Positions 36,598 to 43,825 of a stretch of DNA of 64,000 bases are shown one piece after another; the first letter of the stretch is position 1, and the number at the start of each line of letters is the position of its first letter. The stretch lies in the NCBI GenBank assembly GCA_001798185.1, contig MGRM01000009.1:202798-266797 (forward strand), read 5' to 3'. This DNA is from Deltaproteobacteria bacterium RIFCSPHIGHO2_02_FULL_44_16. Lineage in GTDB: Bacteria; UBA10199; 2-02-FULL-44-16. Under the pieces are notes generated by a model. The model was given only the letters and a program-made list of their open reading frames with translations, searched no databases and was not told the DNA's origin. A program made the translations under genes and the position numbers.

Positions 36598-37578
36598 CTA
36601 TCCGTGTTCCATCACTTTTCTAATTGCATGTACAAGTCGCGCTTCACTTGGAAGTTGCATCATCTCACCTTTGGGAAGCGGCATGGTAATATCATAACCG
36701 GTCACCCGTTCAAGAGGTGCTTTCAAAGAAAACATCTCTTTTTCTGCGCACAGCGCTGCAATTTCAGCTCCAAGTCCACAAAAACGAGCAGCTTCATGCA
36801 GCACAATTAATCGACCGGTCTTTCTGACCGATTCCAAAATCATCTCTTCATCAAGCGGAACAATGGAGCGAATATCAATGACTTCAATGCTCACTCCTTC
36901 TGCCGTAAAACTTTTCGCAACATTCGCTGCCAGATGCCGCATAAATCCCCAAGTGACGATGGTGACATCTGTTCCTTCGCAAACACGTTCCCCTTTTCCG
37001 ATGGGGACCGTATAAAATCCATCAGGAACTTCATCTTTTACCGCACGATAAATGCGTTTGTGTTCCAGAAAAATAACAGGATCGGGATCTTCAATGGCAG
37101 CGAGCAAAAGTCCTTTGGTATCGTGTGGTGTAGATGGCATCACAATTTTTAAACCGGGAATGTGCGCATACGTCGCTTCGAAACTATCGGAGTGAAGTTC
37201 TGGTGCATGAATCCCGCCACCACAGGGCATGCGCACGACCATCGGCACGGTCCAACGTCCCCGCGTGCGATTGCGCATACGCGCAGCATGCGCCATCAGT
37301 TGATTGTGACAGAGAAAATCAAATCCCATAAATTGAATTTCAGCAACGGGCTTGAGTCCATAGATCGCCATGCCAATAGCCATACCGACAATACCGGCTT
37401 CAGCAAGGGGTGTGTCCATCACGCGATCTTTTCCAAATTTTTTCTGCAGCCCTGCTGTAGCACGAAAAACGCCGCCGAGCTTCCCCACATCTTCTCCCAG
37501 AACAATAACACGCTCGTCACGACTCATTGCCACTTGGAGGGCATCAGTAATAGCTTCGATATTCGATCGCTTTGGCAC
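36598..37578 (-). CDS. pdhB: 2-oxoacid dehydrogenase E1 component, beta subunit
   Basis: Pairs with E1alpha to decarboxylate the 2-oxoacid using thiamine diphosphate. The 326 residues show the family stretches VIVLGEDVGKLGGVFRAT, DTPLAEAGIVGMAIGMAIYG and RMPCGGGIHAPELHSDS. PLDEEMILESVRKTGRLIV and HEAARFCGLGAEIAA lie in the C-terminal half. The Glu of the EDVG segment contacts the cofactor in studied enzymes. ATG 37578 begins MPKRSNIEAITDALQVAM. It lies 17 bases after the E1alpha stop and just before E2. Confidence 0.94.
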   Translation of the reverse strand: MPKRSNIEAITDALQVAMSRDERVIVLGEDVGKLGGVFRATAGLQKKFGKDRVMDTPLAEAGIVGMAIGMAIYGLKPVAEIQFMGFDFLCHNQLMAHAARMRNRTRGRWTVPMVVRMPCGGGIHAPELHSDSFEATYAHIPGLKIVMPSTPHDTKGLLLAAIEDPDPVIFLEHKRIYRAVKDEVPDGFYTVPIGKGERVCEGTDVTIVTWGFMRHLAANVAKSFTAEGVSIEVIDIRSIVPLDEEMILESVRKTGRLIVLHEAARFCGLGAEIAALCAEKEMFSLKAPLERVTGYDITMPLPKGEMMQLPSEARLVHAIRKVMEHG

Positions 37579-37595
37579 CGCTGACTCTCTTTTCT

Positions 37596-38687
37596 TTAAT
37601 GATAATTTTCTTCATGAACTTCAGAAGCAAAAACTTTTGCGTCTTCTAATTGCTCACGGAGTCGCGGAGAAGTTTCGGCAAACGTAAAATTAAAAATCTC
37701 TTCGGGTGTCGGCTTGGCATAGGTTTCAAAAGCATGTACAGTCTCTTCTACAAAGACTTGCGCTTGTTGTTGAATTTCTTCGTCATCTTTTTTCTGCCAA
37801 AGCCCTTTCTTCTCTAAAAAACGTCTCAGGCGCAACACGCCATCTTTTTCTTTCCACATGGCCACATCTTCAGCACATTGATAGATGCTCGCATCATCGG
37901 CGGTTGTATGATCGCAGAGTCGATAGGTTACGGCTTCGATAAAAGTTGGTCCCTCACCACAACGCGCTTTCTCTAACGCTTCGGTCATCACCTGATACAT
38001 CGCGAGAATATCCATCCCATCCACCGCAATGCCGTGAAATCCATATCCAAATGCTTTCTCCGCAAGCGTCTGCGACGCTGTCTGCATTTCCCGTGACACA
38101 GAAATAGCCCACTGGTTATTCGTGCAAAGAAAAACAACAGGCGCTTTGTAGACACCTGCAAAGTTCATGGCTTCGTGAAACTCCCCTTCTGACGTCGCTC
38201 CGTCACCAAAAGTTGCCACCACCGCGAGATTTTCTTTGCGAAGTTTCGCTCCCCAACCAATCCCAACAGCGTGTGGCAGATGCGACGCAATCGGAATAGA
38301 AAAAGGGAGAACGTTTGCCTCTTGTGGAAAGTGACTTCCCATCTCGTTTCCGAACCAAAAAAGTAAAACTTGATAAAAAGGAACGCCGCGAAGATGGGCC
38401 AGCGCTCCTTCACGATACGAAGGGACGAGCCAGTCTTGTGGTTTCATGGCATGCGCAGCGCTCACTTGAATTGCTTCATGTCCTTTAATTTGTGGATAGG
38501 TATTGAGTCGACCTTGGCGTTGAAGATTGAACGCTTTGTCATCAATCGCACGCAGTCGCACCATGTCACGATAAAACTGTTTGAGCATCGCATCAGAAGG
38601 GAGGGTCGCCCCTTTGGCGAGCACACCCTTTTCATCTAGGACTTGATAGATTTTTCCTTCACGTGGATCGTACTGTCCAAAAATCAT
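37596..38687 (-). CDS. pdhA: 2-oxoacid dehydrogenase E1 component, alpha subunit
   Basis: The thiamine-diphosphate-binding subunit of the E1 heterotetramer, 363 residues. The cofactor motif runs GDGATSEGEFHEAMNFAGVY to CTNNQWAIS near residues 170-210, and YREGALAHLRGVPF and TYRLCDHTTADD are also typical of the family (the latter replaces the phosphorylation-loop region of eukaryotic E1). ATG 38687 is preceded by AGGAG at 6 bases; the frame is open to 38735 without a ribosome site. It is the first gene of the E1alpha-E1beta-E2 operon. Directly upstream lies a remnant of an oxidoreductase gene. Confidence 0.94.
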   Translation of the reverse strand: MIFGQYDPREGKIYQVLDEKGVLAKGATLPSDAMLKQFYRDMVRLRAIDDKAFNLQRQGRLNTYPQIKGHEAIQVSAAHAMKPQDWLVPSYREGALAHLRGVPFYQVLLFWFGNEMGSHFPQEANVLPFSIPIASHLPHAVGIGWGAKLRKENLAVVATFGDGATSEGEFHEAMNFAGVYKAPVVFLCTNNQWAISVSREMQTASQTLAEKAFGYGFHGIAVDGMDILAMYQVMTEALEKARCGEGPTFIEAVTYRLCDHTTADDASIYQCAEDVAMWKEKDGVLRLRRFLEKKGLWQKKDDEEIQQQAQVFVEETVHAFETYAKPTPEEIFNFTFAETSPRLREQLEDAKVFASEVHEENYH

Positions 38688-38764
38688 AGCTGCTCCTGAG
38701 AGAAAAGTAGCCCTTTCCATCGAAAATAGCGGCATTTGTCAATGATGTCGTCTGACACAGAAAG

Positions 38765-38815
38765 TTATACTTTCAACACAATCTTCCCGAACAGATCACG
38801 AGAAAGCATTTTCTG
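38765..38815 (-). pseudogene. 3' remnant of a zinc-type oxidoreductase gene
   Basis: Sixteen codons plus TAA read QKMLSRDLFGKIVLKV, nearly identical to the C-terminus of the intact oxidoreductase at 41135-42169 (EKMLSRDLFGKIVLKMV). At DNA level about 5 in 45 bases differ, mostly at third codon positions. The remnant abuts the stop codon of the DUF4143 ATPase gene. It marks the left edge of an inserted or rearranged block, 38816-41134. Confidence 0.8.
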
Positions 38816-38816
38816 A

Positions 38817-40031
38817 TTACACCTTGTTCCAGGAACGAACATAGGAATTCTTGAAGGAAAATGTTTCTTCGCCACCATAGACACATTCCCCGAGAGGTTC
38901 GTCTTTTTGTTTCAATCCTTGAAGTTTCTGAAATGTATCGATCGGTTTCAAAAAACTCGGATCGAATGTTTCAGCAGATTTAATGGTAATCGGATACAAG
39001 ACCGTTCCCTGGTCAATGATGAGGTCCACTTCATTTCCTTTGGTATCGCGCCAAAAATAAAGCGGTGGCTCGAGACCACGATGATAATATGATTTCATCC
39101 ATTCTGAGATAATCCAATTTTCAAAAATAAAACCGCGCAAAGGATGTGTCTCAAGCGTTTCCGCTGTCTGTATTTTGAGCAGATAACAGAGAAGTCCCGT
39201 ATCAAAAAAATAGAGTTTTGGTGATTTGATCATACGCTTATTGAAATTTCGAAAATGAGGTTGAAGCGTAAAACAGAGAAAGCTCATTTTCAGAAGAGAA
39301 AGCCAGGCATTAGCTGTCGGCTGAGAAACACCGCAATCATTCCCAAGCGAAGAGAGATTCAAAAGTTGTCCGACACGACCAGCGCAGAGCCTGACAAAAC
39401 GATCAAAGAGATCAACATCGCCAATGTTCATGAGAGTACGCACATCTCGTTCAACGTAGGTTTCATAATACTGCTGAAGCCATTGCTGAGGAGCGAGTTG
39501 TTTATCGTAAATACGGGGATAGCCACCAGTAAAGAGTTGTGTCTCGAGTGAACGTTTTTGTGTTGAATGCGTCTGTTGTTTTTCTTTTACTATCAGTTCA
39601 CCTCCGATTGGGATTTCTGATTTTTCATTCTCAAGTTCTCGTCTTGAAAAAGGGAGAAGCTTTGCAATCACGGTTCTCCCAGCCAAAGACTGTGTGATCT
39701 TTTCCATCAGGAGCAATTGATGAGAACCGGTCAGAACAAATTTTCGTGTTGATGCCGGTTCGTCAACGAGCGTTTGAATATAAGAGAGGAGTTCAGGAGC
39801 ACGCTGAACTTCGTCAAGAACTAAAGGTCCTGAATGAAGACGAAAAAAACCCCGTGGATCTTCGATGGCACGACGACGCTGATCGACATCTTCTAATGAT
39901 ACATAGGCATAGGAAGGAAAAACCATCCGGCATAACGTCGACTTGCCTGATTGCCGTGGTCCAATAAGAGTGATCACTGGATATTTTTGAGCGTTTTCAG
40001 CTATATAATGAGCCAAATGTCGTTTATACAT
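38817..40031 (-). CDS. AAA-type ATPase with C-terminal DUF4143 domain
   Basis: A 404-residue protein of the widespread 'ATP-binding protein / DUF4143' family. Walker A is GPRQSGKSTLCRMVF near residue 25 and Walker B is LVLDEVQRAPEL near 75; FVLTGSHQLLLM is the sensor strand. The C-terminal DUF4143 region includes GFIFENWIISEWMK and a PD-(D/E)xK-like segment GNEVDLIIDQ...YPITIKS. These genes are very common in patchy, transferred locations; their role is unknown, with defence or toxin-like functions proposed. The gene is flanked by similar palindromes (38760-38774 and 40067-40089) and sits beside the oxidoreductase remnant. ATG 40031. Confidence 0.88.
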   Translation of the reverse strand: MYKRHLAHYIAENAQKYPVITLIGPRQSGKSTLCRMVFPSYAYVSLEDVDQRRRAIEDPRGFFRLHSGPLVLDEVQRAPELLSYIQTLVDEPASTRKFVLTGSHQLLLMEKITQSLAGRTVIAKLLPFSRRELENEKSEIPIGGELIVKEKQQTHSTQKRSLETQLFTGGYPRIYDKQLAPQQWLQQYYETYVERDVRTLMNIGDVDLFDRFVRLCAGRVGQLLNLSSLGNDCGVSQPTANAWLSLLKMSFLCFTLQPHFRNFNKRMIKSPKLYFFDTGLLCYLLKIQTAETLETHPLRGFIFENWIISEWMKSYYHRGLEPPLYFWRDTKGNEVDLIIDQGTVLYPITIKSAETFDPSFLKPIDTFQKLQGLKQKDEPLGECVYGGEETFSFKNSYVRSWNKV

Positions 40032-40066
40032 ACATGAATATACTAGATTTTTTGTTTATTGGTGTC

Positions 40067-40089
40067 AATTGAAAGTTTAACTTTCAATT
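40067..40089. promoter_or_regulatory. 23-bp palindrome upstream of the DUF4143 ATPase gene
   Basis: Half-site AATTGAAAGTT, one central base, then the exact reverse complement. A shorter version, GAAAGT-TAT-ACTTTC, lies at 38760-38774 at the other end of the same gene. It could be an operator or the end of a mobile unit. Confidence 0.5.
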
Positions 40090-40099
40090 AGACCACAAT

Positions 40100-40132
40100 A
40101 TGACCAATAACTGACAGTTAGTTATTGGTCAT
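40100..40132. repeat. CAATAACT hairpin, second copy
   Basis: Arms ATGACCAATAACT and AGTTATTGGTCAT with loop GACAGTT. The arm core and loop are those of the hairpin at 16014-16036 read on the other strand. It lies 76 bases before the orphan gene at 40209. Confidence 0.65.
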
Positions 40133-40208
40133 CAGGTCATCATGACGATGTTATAAATACACAACTTCTTTTTTCATTTCTCGATAAGGAACATGAAAGT
40201 GAGGATTT

Positions 40209-41111
40209 ATGGCATCGTCTGGCTCCGTGAATGTGATTGCTCTGAAAAATCATCTTGAAGAGATTGTGCATGAAAGCGGTGGTCATCCGCTGGATGAAGG
40301 ATATCAGCAAGGCAGACTCATTGTAGATATTGCGCTTAGCGATGGTAATCCTGAGTTTTCACTCGTGGAACAAACAAAGTTCGGATCAGAGTATGCGACA
40401 GTAGCTCGTTGGATTGACAGTGAAACTTTTCGTCATGATATCAATCCTGCAAGTCAAGCAAGCTTAGAGCGTCGAGTAAATGCTTTGGCAGAGAAAGCTC
40501 TCAAGGCTTTACACCAAAGCAATGATCCCGAGATTCAACGAGCTTTGGCATTGGCAGAAGGCATTACCGAAGTTATTCAAGCTCACGGTGATGTTGAAGC
40601 CTATCTTGAACACATGACGCCTGAAACAAAAATTCCTTCTTTTCTTGGTTCGCTCTTTGAACTCCCACAACCTCTCACCAATCAACTGCCAACAAATTTG
40701 ATGTGGATCGATCCTTCAGCTGAAAGAATTCTTCCCAATGCTGATATTGTGAACATCGCGACCAAACTTGCTCGAGGGCAATCCATTGATGGTGAGCTGC
40801 GAAACATAATTGTAAAGAGCGGAACTCTTCCTCAGATCCAAAGTATTCTCGGTCCAGAGAATGCAGCAATCGTCACCAAGCTCATCAATGGTGAAAAAAT
40901 TTCAGCCCATGAAGCAAATCGGTTCATGACACAAGTTGAAACTGGTTATGTTCTCGATACAAACAGTCCTGGATGTGAACCCGTTCTAATGATAATTGCG
41001 GTAATGGGACTGCTAATAATAGTTTATTTCGCAGGAGTTTTTGAGGTTGGTGAATTAACTCCTAAGGGGGGGTCGCGCTTTTGTGCGTCGGGCTTTTGTT
41101 CGCCTTCTTGA
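40209..41111 (+). CDS. Orphan 300-residue protein with C-terminal membrane segment
   Basis: Not recognised. The first ~140 residues look helical and acidic. A short repeat follows: ADIVNIATKLARGQSIDGEL is echoed by NAAIVTKLINGEKISAHEAN. Near the C-terminus a single hydrophobic stretch (VLMIIAVMGLLIIVYFAGVF) is likely a tail anchor, ending in a small Cys-containing tail (SRFCASGFCSPS). No signal peptide. The start ATG at 40209 has GTGAGGA upstream. The gene belongs to the block bounded by the oxidoreductase remnant, between divergent DUF4143 and convergent oxidoreductase genes. Its style is similar to that of the 797-residue orphan at 13602. Confidence 0.75.
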   Translation: MASSGSVNVIALKNHLEEIVHESGGHPLDEGYQQGRLIVDIALSDGNPEFSLVEQTKFGSEYATVARWIDSETFRHDINPASQASLERRVNALAEKALKALHQSNDPEIQRALALAEGITEVIQAHGDVEAYLEHMTPETKIPSFLGSLFELPQPLTNQLPTNLMWIDPSAERILPNADIVNIATKLARGQSIDGELRNIIVKSGTLPQIQSILGPENAAIVTKLINGEKISAHEANRFMTQVETGYVLDTNSPGCEPVLMIIAVMGLLIIVYFAGVFEVGELTPKGGSRFCASGFCSPS

Positions 41112-41134
41112 TATATTCAGCATGTAAATGAGGG

Positions 41135-42169
41135 TTAGACCATTTTCAGCACAATCTTCCCAAACAGATCGCGGGAAAGCATTTTTTCCTGGGCACTGCG
41201 GGCCTCGTCGATGGGGAAAACTGAATCGATAACGGGATGAACTTTTTTCTGTTTCAATAAATTGATCACTTCAAGGAGTTCAGATTTATATCCCATATAG
41301 GATCCGAGAATAGAGAGTTGTCGCGTAAACGCAAATCGGAGATCAATTTCCACGGTTGGTCCAGAACTTGAACCACAGAAAACAACACGACCACCGCGAG
41401 CAAGCGACGCAGAGCTTGAGTGCCACGTCGTGGGGCCAATGTGTTCAAAGACCACATCGACTCCAGAACCATTCGTCATTTTTTTCACCTCTTTGTGAAA
41501 TTCAGGATGTCGTTTGTAATTGATAACTTCGTCAGCTCCAAGGAGCTTCGCTCTTTCTAATTTCTCGTCTGTACTTGCGGTGGCAATGATGAATGCACCT
41601 GCGTTCTTCGCAAGTTGAATTGCGGCGGTTCCAATCCCACTGCCAGCTGCGTGAATCAAAACTTTTTCCCCAGACTTGAGCGAAGCTCGTCCAAAGAGCA
41701 TGTGCTGTGCGGTGAGAAAAACAAGTGGAGTTGCTGCCCACTCAACCGCAGTCCATGCATCATTGATTCGAATCAATTCTTTTGCAGGTGCTGTTGTAAA
41801 TTCTGCGTAACCACCTTGACGCTGAAAGCCCATCACCTGATATTTCGGATCGAGACTTTCACGTCCTTCATAGCCGGGAGTCGGATCGCCTGGAATCTGA
41901 CCTGGTGAAACGAGAACGCGTTCACCTTCTTTCCAGCCACTCACTTTTTTTCCGAGAGCCACAATGGTTCCGACTACTTCACAGCCCAAGATATGCGGCA
42001 TCGGCACTTCAAGGCCAGGCCATCCTTGACGGGTCCAGATGTCGAGATGATTGAGCGCACAGGCTTCCACTTGAATGAGAGCTTCGTCATCAAGAAGCTT
42101 CGGGTCAGGGAGATCCATTTTTTTTAAAACATCAAGATCACCGTGCTCTGTAAACGCAATGGCTTTCAT
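41135..42169 (-). CDS. Zinc-type alcohol dehydrogenase / quinone oxidoreductase-like protein
   Basis: A medium-chain dehydrogenase/reductase, 344 residues. The catalytic-domain region ACALNHLDIWTRQGWPG and HILGCEVVGTIVALG is present, then the NAD(P) Rossmann motif AAGSGIGTAAIQLAKNAGA near residue 170. The four structural-zinc cysteines are replaced by PGQIPGDPTPGYEG, which points to the quinone-oxidoreductase-like branch or to a catalytic-zinc-only enzyme. ATG 42169 (MKAIAFTEHGDLDVL) is the natural start; the frame runs on to 42217 through a GTAGGGGCG repeat. The substrate is unknown. Before the rearrangement downstream it may have lain next to pdhA. Confidence 0.88.
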   Translation of the reverse strand: MKAIAFTEHGDLDVLKKMDLPDPKLLDDEALIQVEACALNHLDIWTRQGWPGLEVPMPHILGCEVVGTIVALGKKVSGWKEGERVLVSPGQIPGDPTPGYEGRESLDPKYQVMGFQRQGGYAEFTTAPAKELIRINDAWTAVEWAATPLVFLTAQHMLFGRASLKSGEKVLIHAAGSGIGTAAIQLAKNAGAFIIATASTDEKLERAKLLGADEVINYKRHPEFHKEVKKMTNGSGVDVVFEHIGPTTWHSSSASLARGGRVVFCGSSSGPTVEIDLRFAFTRQLSILGSYMGYKSELLEVINLLKQKKVHPVIDSVFPIDEARSAQEKMLSRDLFGKIVLKMV

Positions 42170-42192
42170 AAGTATTCTTTCGTTACCAAAAT

Positions 42193-42215
42193 GTAGGGGC
42201 GTGCGGCGCACGCCC
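42193..42215. repeat. GTAGGGGCG repeat, half copy
   Basis: GTAGGGGCGTGCGG/CGCACGCCC corresponds to the left half of the repeat inside cysS (10745-10790). It sits between the small frameshifted gene and the oxidoreductase start. Confidence 0.75.
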
Positions 42216-42218
42216 ACA

Positions 42219-42423
42219 TTATGGGCTAATCAGCAATTCGGCCTCATACGGAAACATATAAACTTCACAAGCATTTGCTAAAACCTGTTCTATTTTTGAC
42301 GCCCCGAACAAGAAAACGCTCGGTTGAATTATGAACCGCTTGATAATATGTATCCATCCCAACTCGGTTACCGTCCACATCTGTTGGAATGATTCTTACA
42401 TTTGTCATGACTGGATTACCCAT
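42219..42423 (-). pseudogene. Small gene with an apparent frameshift
   Basis: A strong AAAGGAGGGAATT ribosome site precedes ATG 42423. The first frame reads MGNPVMTNVRIIPTDVDGN through TYYQAVHNSTER, and closes at 42265 after a further 16 residues of different character. A +1 shift near 42310-42320 restores a natural-looking continuation, VFLFGASKIEQVLANACEV through FPYEAELLISP, with a stop at 42219, giving about 68 residues. It could be a decayed gene, a sequencing error or a programmed frameshift; TTTTCTT at the site is mildly slippery. No family is recognised. It is divergent from the GHKL/DUF4325 pair and shares a ~150-bp promoter region with it. Confidence 0.55.
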
Positions 42424-42501
42424 AATTCCCTCCTTTAAGGAATTTGATTTCCCGTACTTTATTGAAAGACAAAGAAAAAGGTTGCTAAAAATTCTTGATT
42501 T

Positions 42502-42548
42502 TTACCGGGAATTAGGCAAATTAAAAAAAACACCGGGATTCCCGGTAA
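42502..42548. promoter_or_regulatory. Inverted repeat in the divergent promoter region of the GHKL pair
   Basis: TTACCGGGAAT at 42502-42512 is matched by its exact reverse complement at 42538-42548. The right arm overlaps a smaller palindrome, CCGGGATTCCCGG. It ends 26 bases before the ATG at 42575. It could be an operator for the pair or a stem-loop in its leader. Confidence 0.55.
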
Positions 42549-42574
42549 TTTTATGACTTTAGAAACGATTTTCT

Positions 42575-43537
42575 ATGCGAATACATTTACCAAACAGTGC
42601 CTTTTTAGGGAACATTGACCCCTTTTTAAGGTCATTTGAGACCTCTGATCCAGAGACATTGCAAATCACCGCAAATAAAAAATGGATTTCGATTCACCCT
42701 GTCATCCTTTCCATGATCGCTGCATTGGGTTTAAATCTCGATTCAAATCACATCACGTGTGAAAAATTTGAAGCCAAATCGAAACACTATCTCGAACGAA
42801 TGGGGCTTTTTAAAATTTGGGGAATCGCATCAGGAATGACGATTACCGAACATGAACCAGCTGGGCGATTTATTCCCCTCTCTCTCATCAAGAACTCAAC
42901 GATGCTCACGAAATTCATTACAGACATGACCCCTTTACTTCATCTGGAACCAAAACATGCTGAACCCATTAAATACATTGTCAGTGAATTGGTAAGAAAT
43001 GTATTGGAACATGCTTTCTCAAAACATGGCGCTGTTCTCTGTGCACAGTACTTTCAAAAAAGTAACACCATAAGAATTGGAATTGCTGATACTGGAATTG
43101 GAGTTAAAAAAAGCATCAATACCTCTTATGCCGCAAAAACAGATCTCGAAGCATTGCAATTAGCACTGACTCCCGGAATTACAGGCACAACACGCAAAGA
43201 AGGTGGAACCGAACTGAACGCAGGAGCAGGTTTATTTTTTATAAAATCGATTGCGAACGTCAATCGCGATTTTTTTATGATTTATAGTGGGAACGCTCTT
43301 TATAAACTTTTGAAGAGACCTCAAAACTCAAAAATAAAACTGTATGCGGATCCATTCAGAGATAGACATTCAAAAGAAGAAAATCTTCCATACTGGAACG
43401 GAACTGTTGTTGGGATTGACATCTCCTTACATGCCACAAAAGAATTTTCATTGCTTCTCGATTTAATCAGAACGACGTATACCAATGCGGTGAAAGAACG
43501 AAAAAAAACAAAGTATAAAAAGGCTCACTTCATATGA
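42575..43537 (+). CDS. GHKL-type ATPase / histidine-kinase-like protein
   Basis: A 320-residue soluble protein with a central HATPase_c fold. The N-box is YIVSELVRNVLEHAFSKHG near residue 140, G1 is IRIGIADTGIGV near 172 and G2 is NAGAGLFFIKSIA near 220. There is no H-box, receiver or membrane segment, so it is more like anti-sigma kinases of the SpoIIAB/RsbW kind or GyrB-like ATPases than a two-component kinase. The N-terminal ~110 residues are not recognised. Its stop overlaps the next start as ATGA. Start ATG 42575 has little ribosome-site signal. Confidence 0.8.
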   Translation: MRIHLPNSAFLGNIDPFLRSFETSDPETLQITANKKWISIHPVILSMIAALGLNLDSNHITCEKFEAKSKHYLERMGLFKIWGIASGMTITEHEPAGRFIPLSLIKNSTMLTKFITDMTPLLHLEPKHAEPIKYIVSELVRNVLEHAFSKHGAVLCAQYFQKSNTIRIGIADTGIGVKKSINTSYAAKTDLEALQLALTPGITGTTRKEGGTELNAGAGLFFIKSIANVNRDFFMIYSGNALYKLLKRPQNSKIKLYADPFRDRHSKEENLPYWNGTVVGIDISLHATKEFSLLLDLIRTTYTNAVKERKKTKYKKAHFI

Positions 43538-43824
43538 TTGAAATTAAAATATTCAAGGAAACAGGAAGTTTTGCCGAAAACAAGGATAAGGCACGAGATA
43601 TACGACTTCACACCATTATTCCTGCTCTTGAGAAAAAACAAAAAGTCATCCTCAATTTTGAACATGTTGATTCAGCGACACAGTCCTTCATTCATGCTTT
43701 AATCAGCGATTTGTTAAGAAAATATGGAACTGAAGTGCTTGACGACATTTCATTTAAGGCCTGCAACACGACTCTCCAAAAAATTATTACGATTGTTGTC
43801 GATTATATGCAGGAAAGTGAATAA
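43534..43824 (+). CDS. STAS-like protein of the DUF4325 type
   Basis: A 96-residue alpha/beta protein. KVILNFEHVDSATQSFIHALISDL matches the DUF4325 pattern (hydrophobic strand, F/S-G-V-x-x-x-T/S-x-S-F), which resembles the phosphorylatable Ser region of anti-sigma antagonists; Ser and Thr in DSATQSF are candidates. The gene overlaps the GHKL ATPase by 4 bases. GHKL + DUF4325 pairs are known as conserved but uncharacterised neighbours, so a kinase/antagonist switch is a reasonable inference, but no sigma factor lies nearby. It converges with fumC. Confidence 0.75.
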   Translation: MIEIKIFKETGSFAENKDKARDIRLHTIIPALEKKQKVILNFEHVDSATQSFIHALISDLLRKYGTEVLDDISFKACNTTLQKIITIVVDYMQESE

Positions 43825-43825
43825 T

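Noticed and set aside
41135..42169. Calling the oxidoreductase a classical alcohol dehydrogenase
   Set aside because: The structural-zinc cysteines are missing, so only the broader MDR family is supported.
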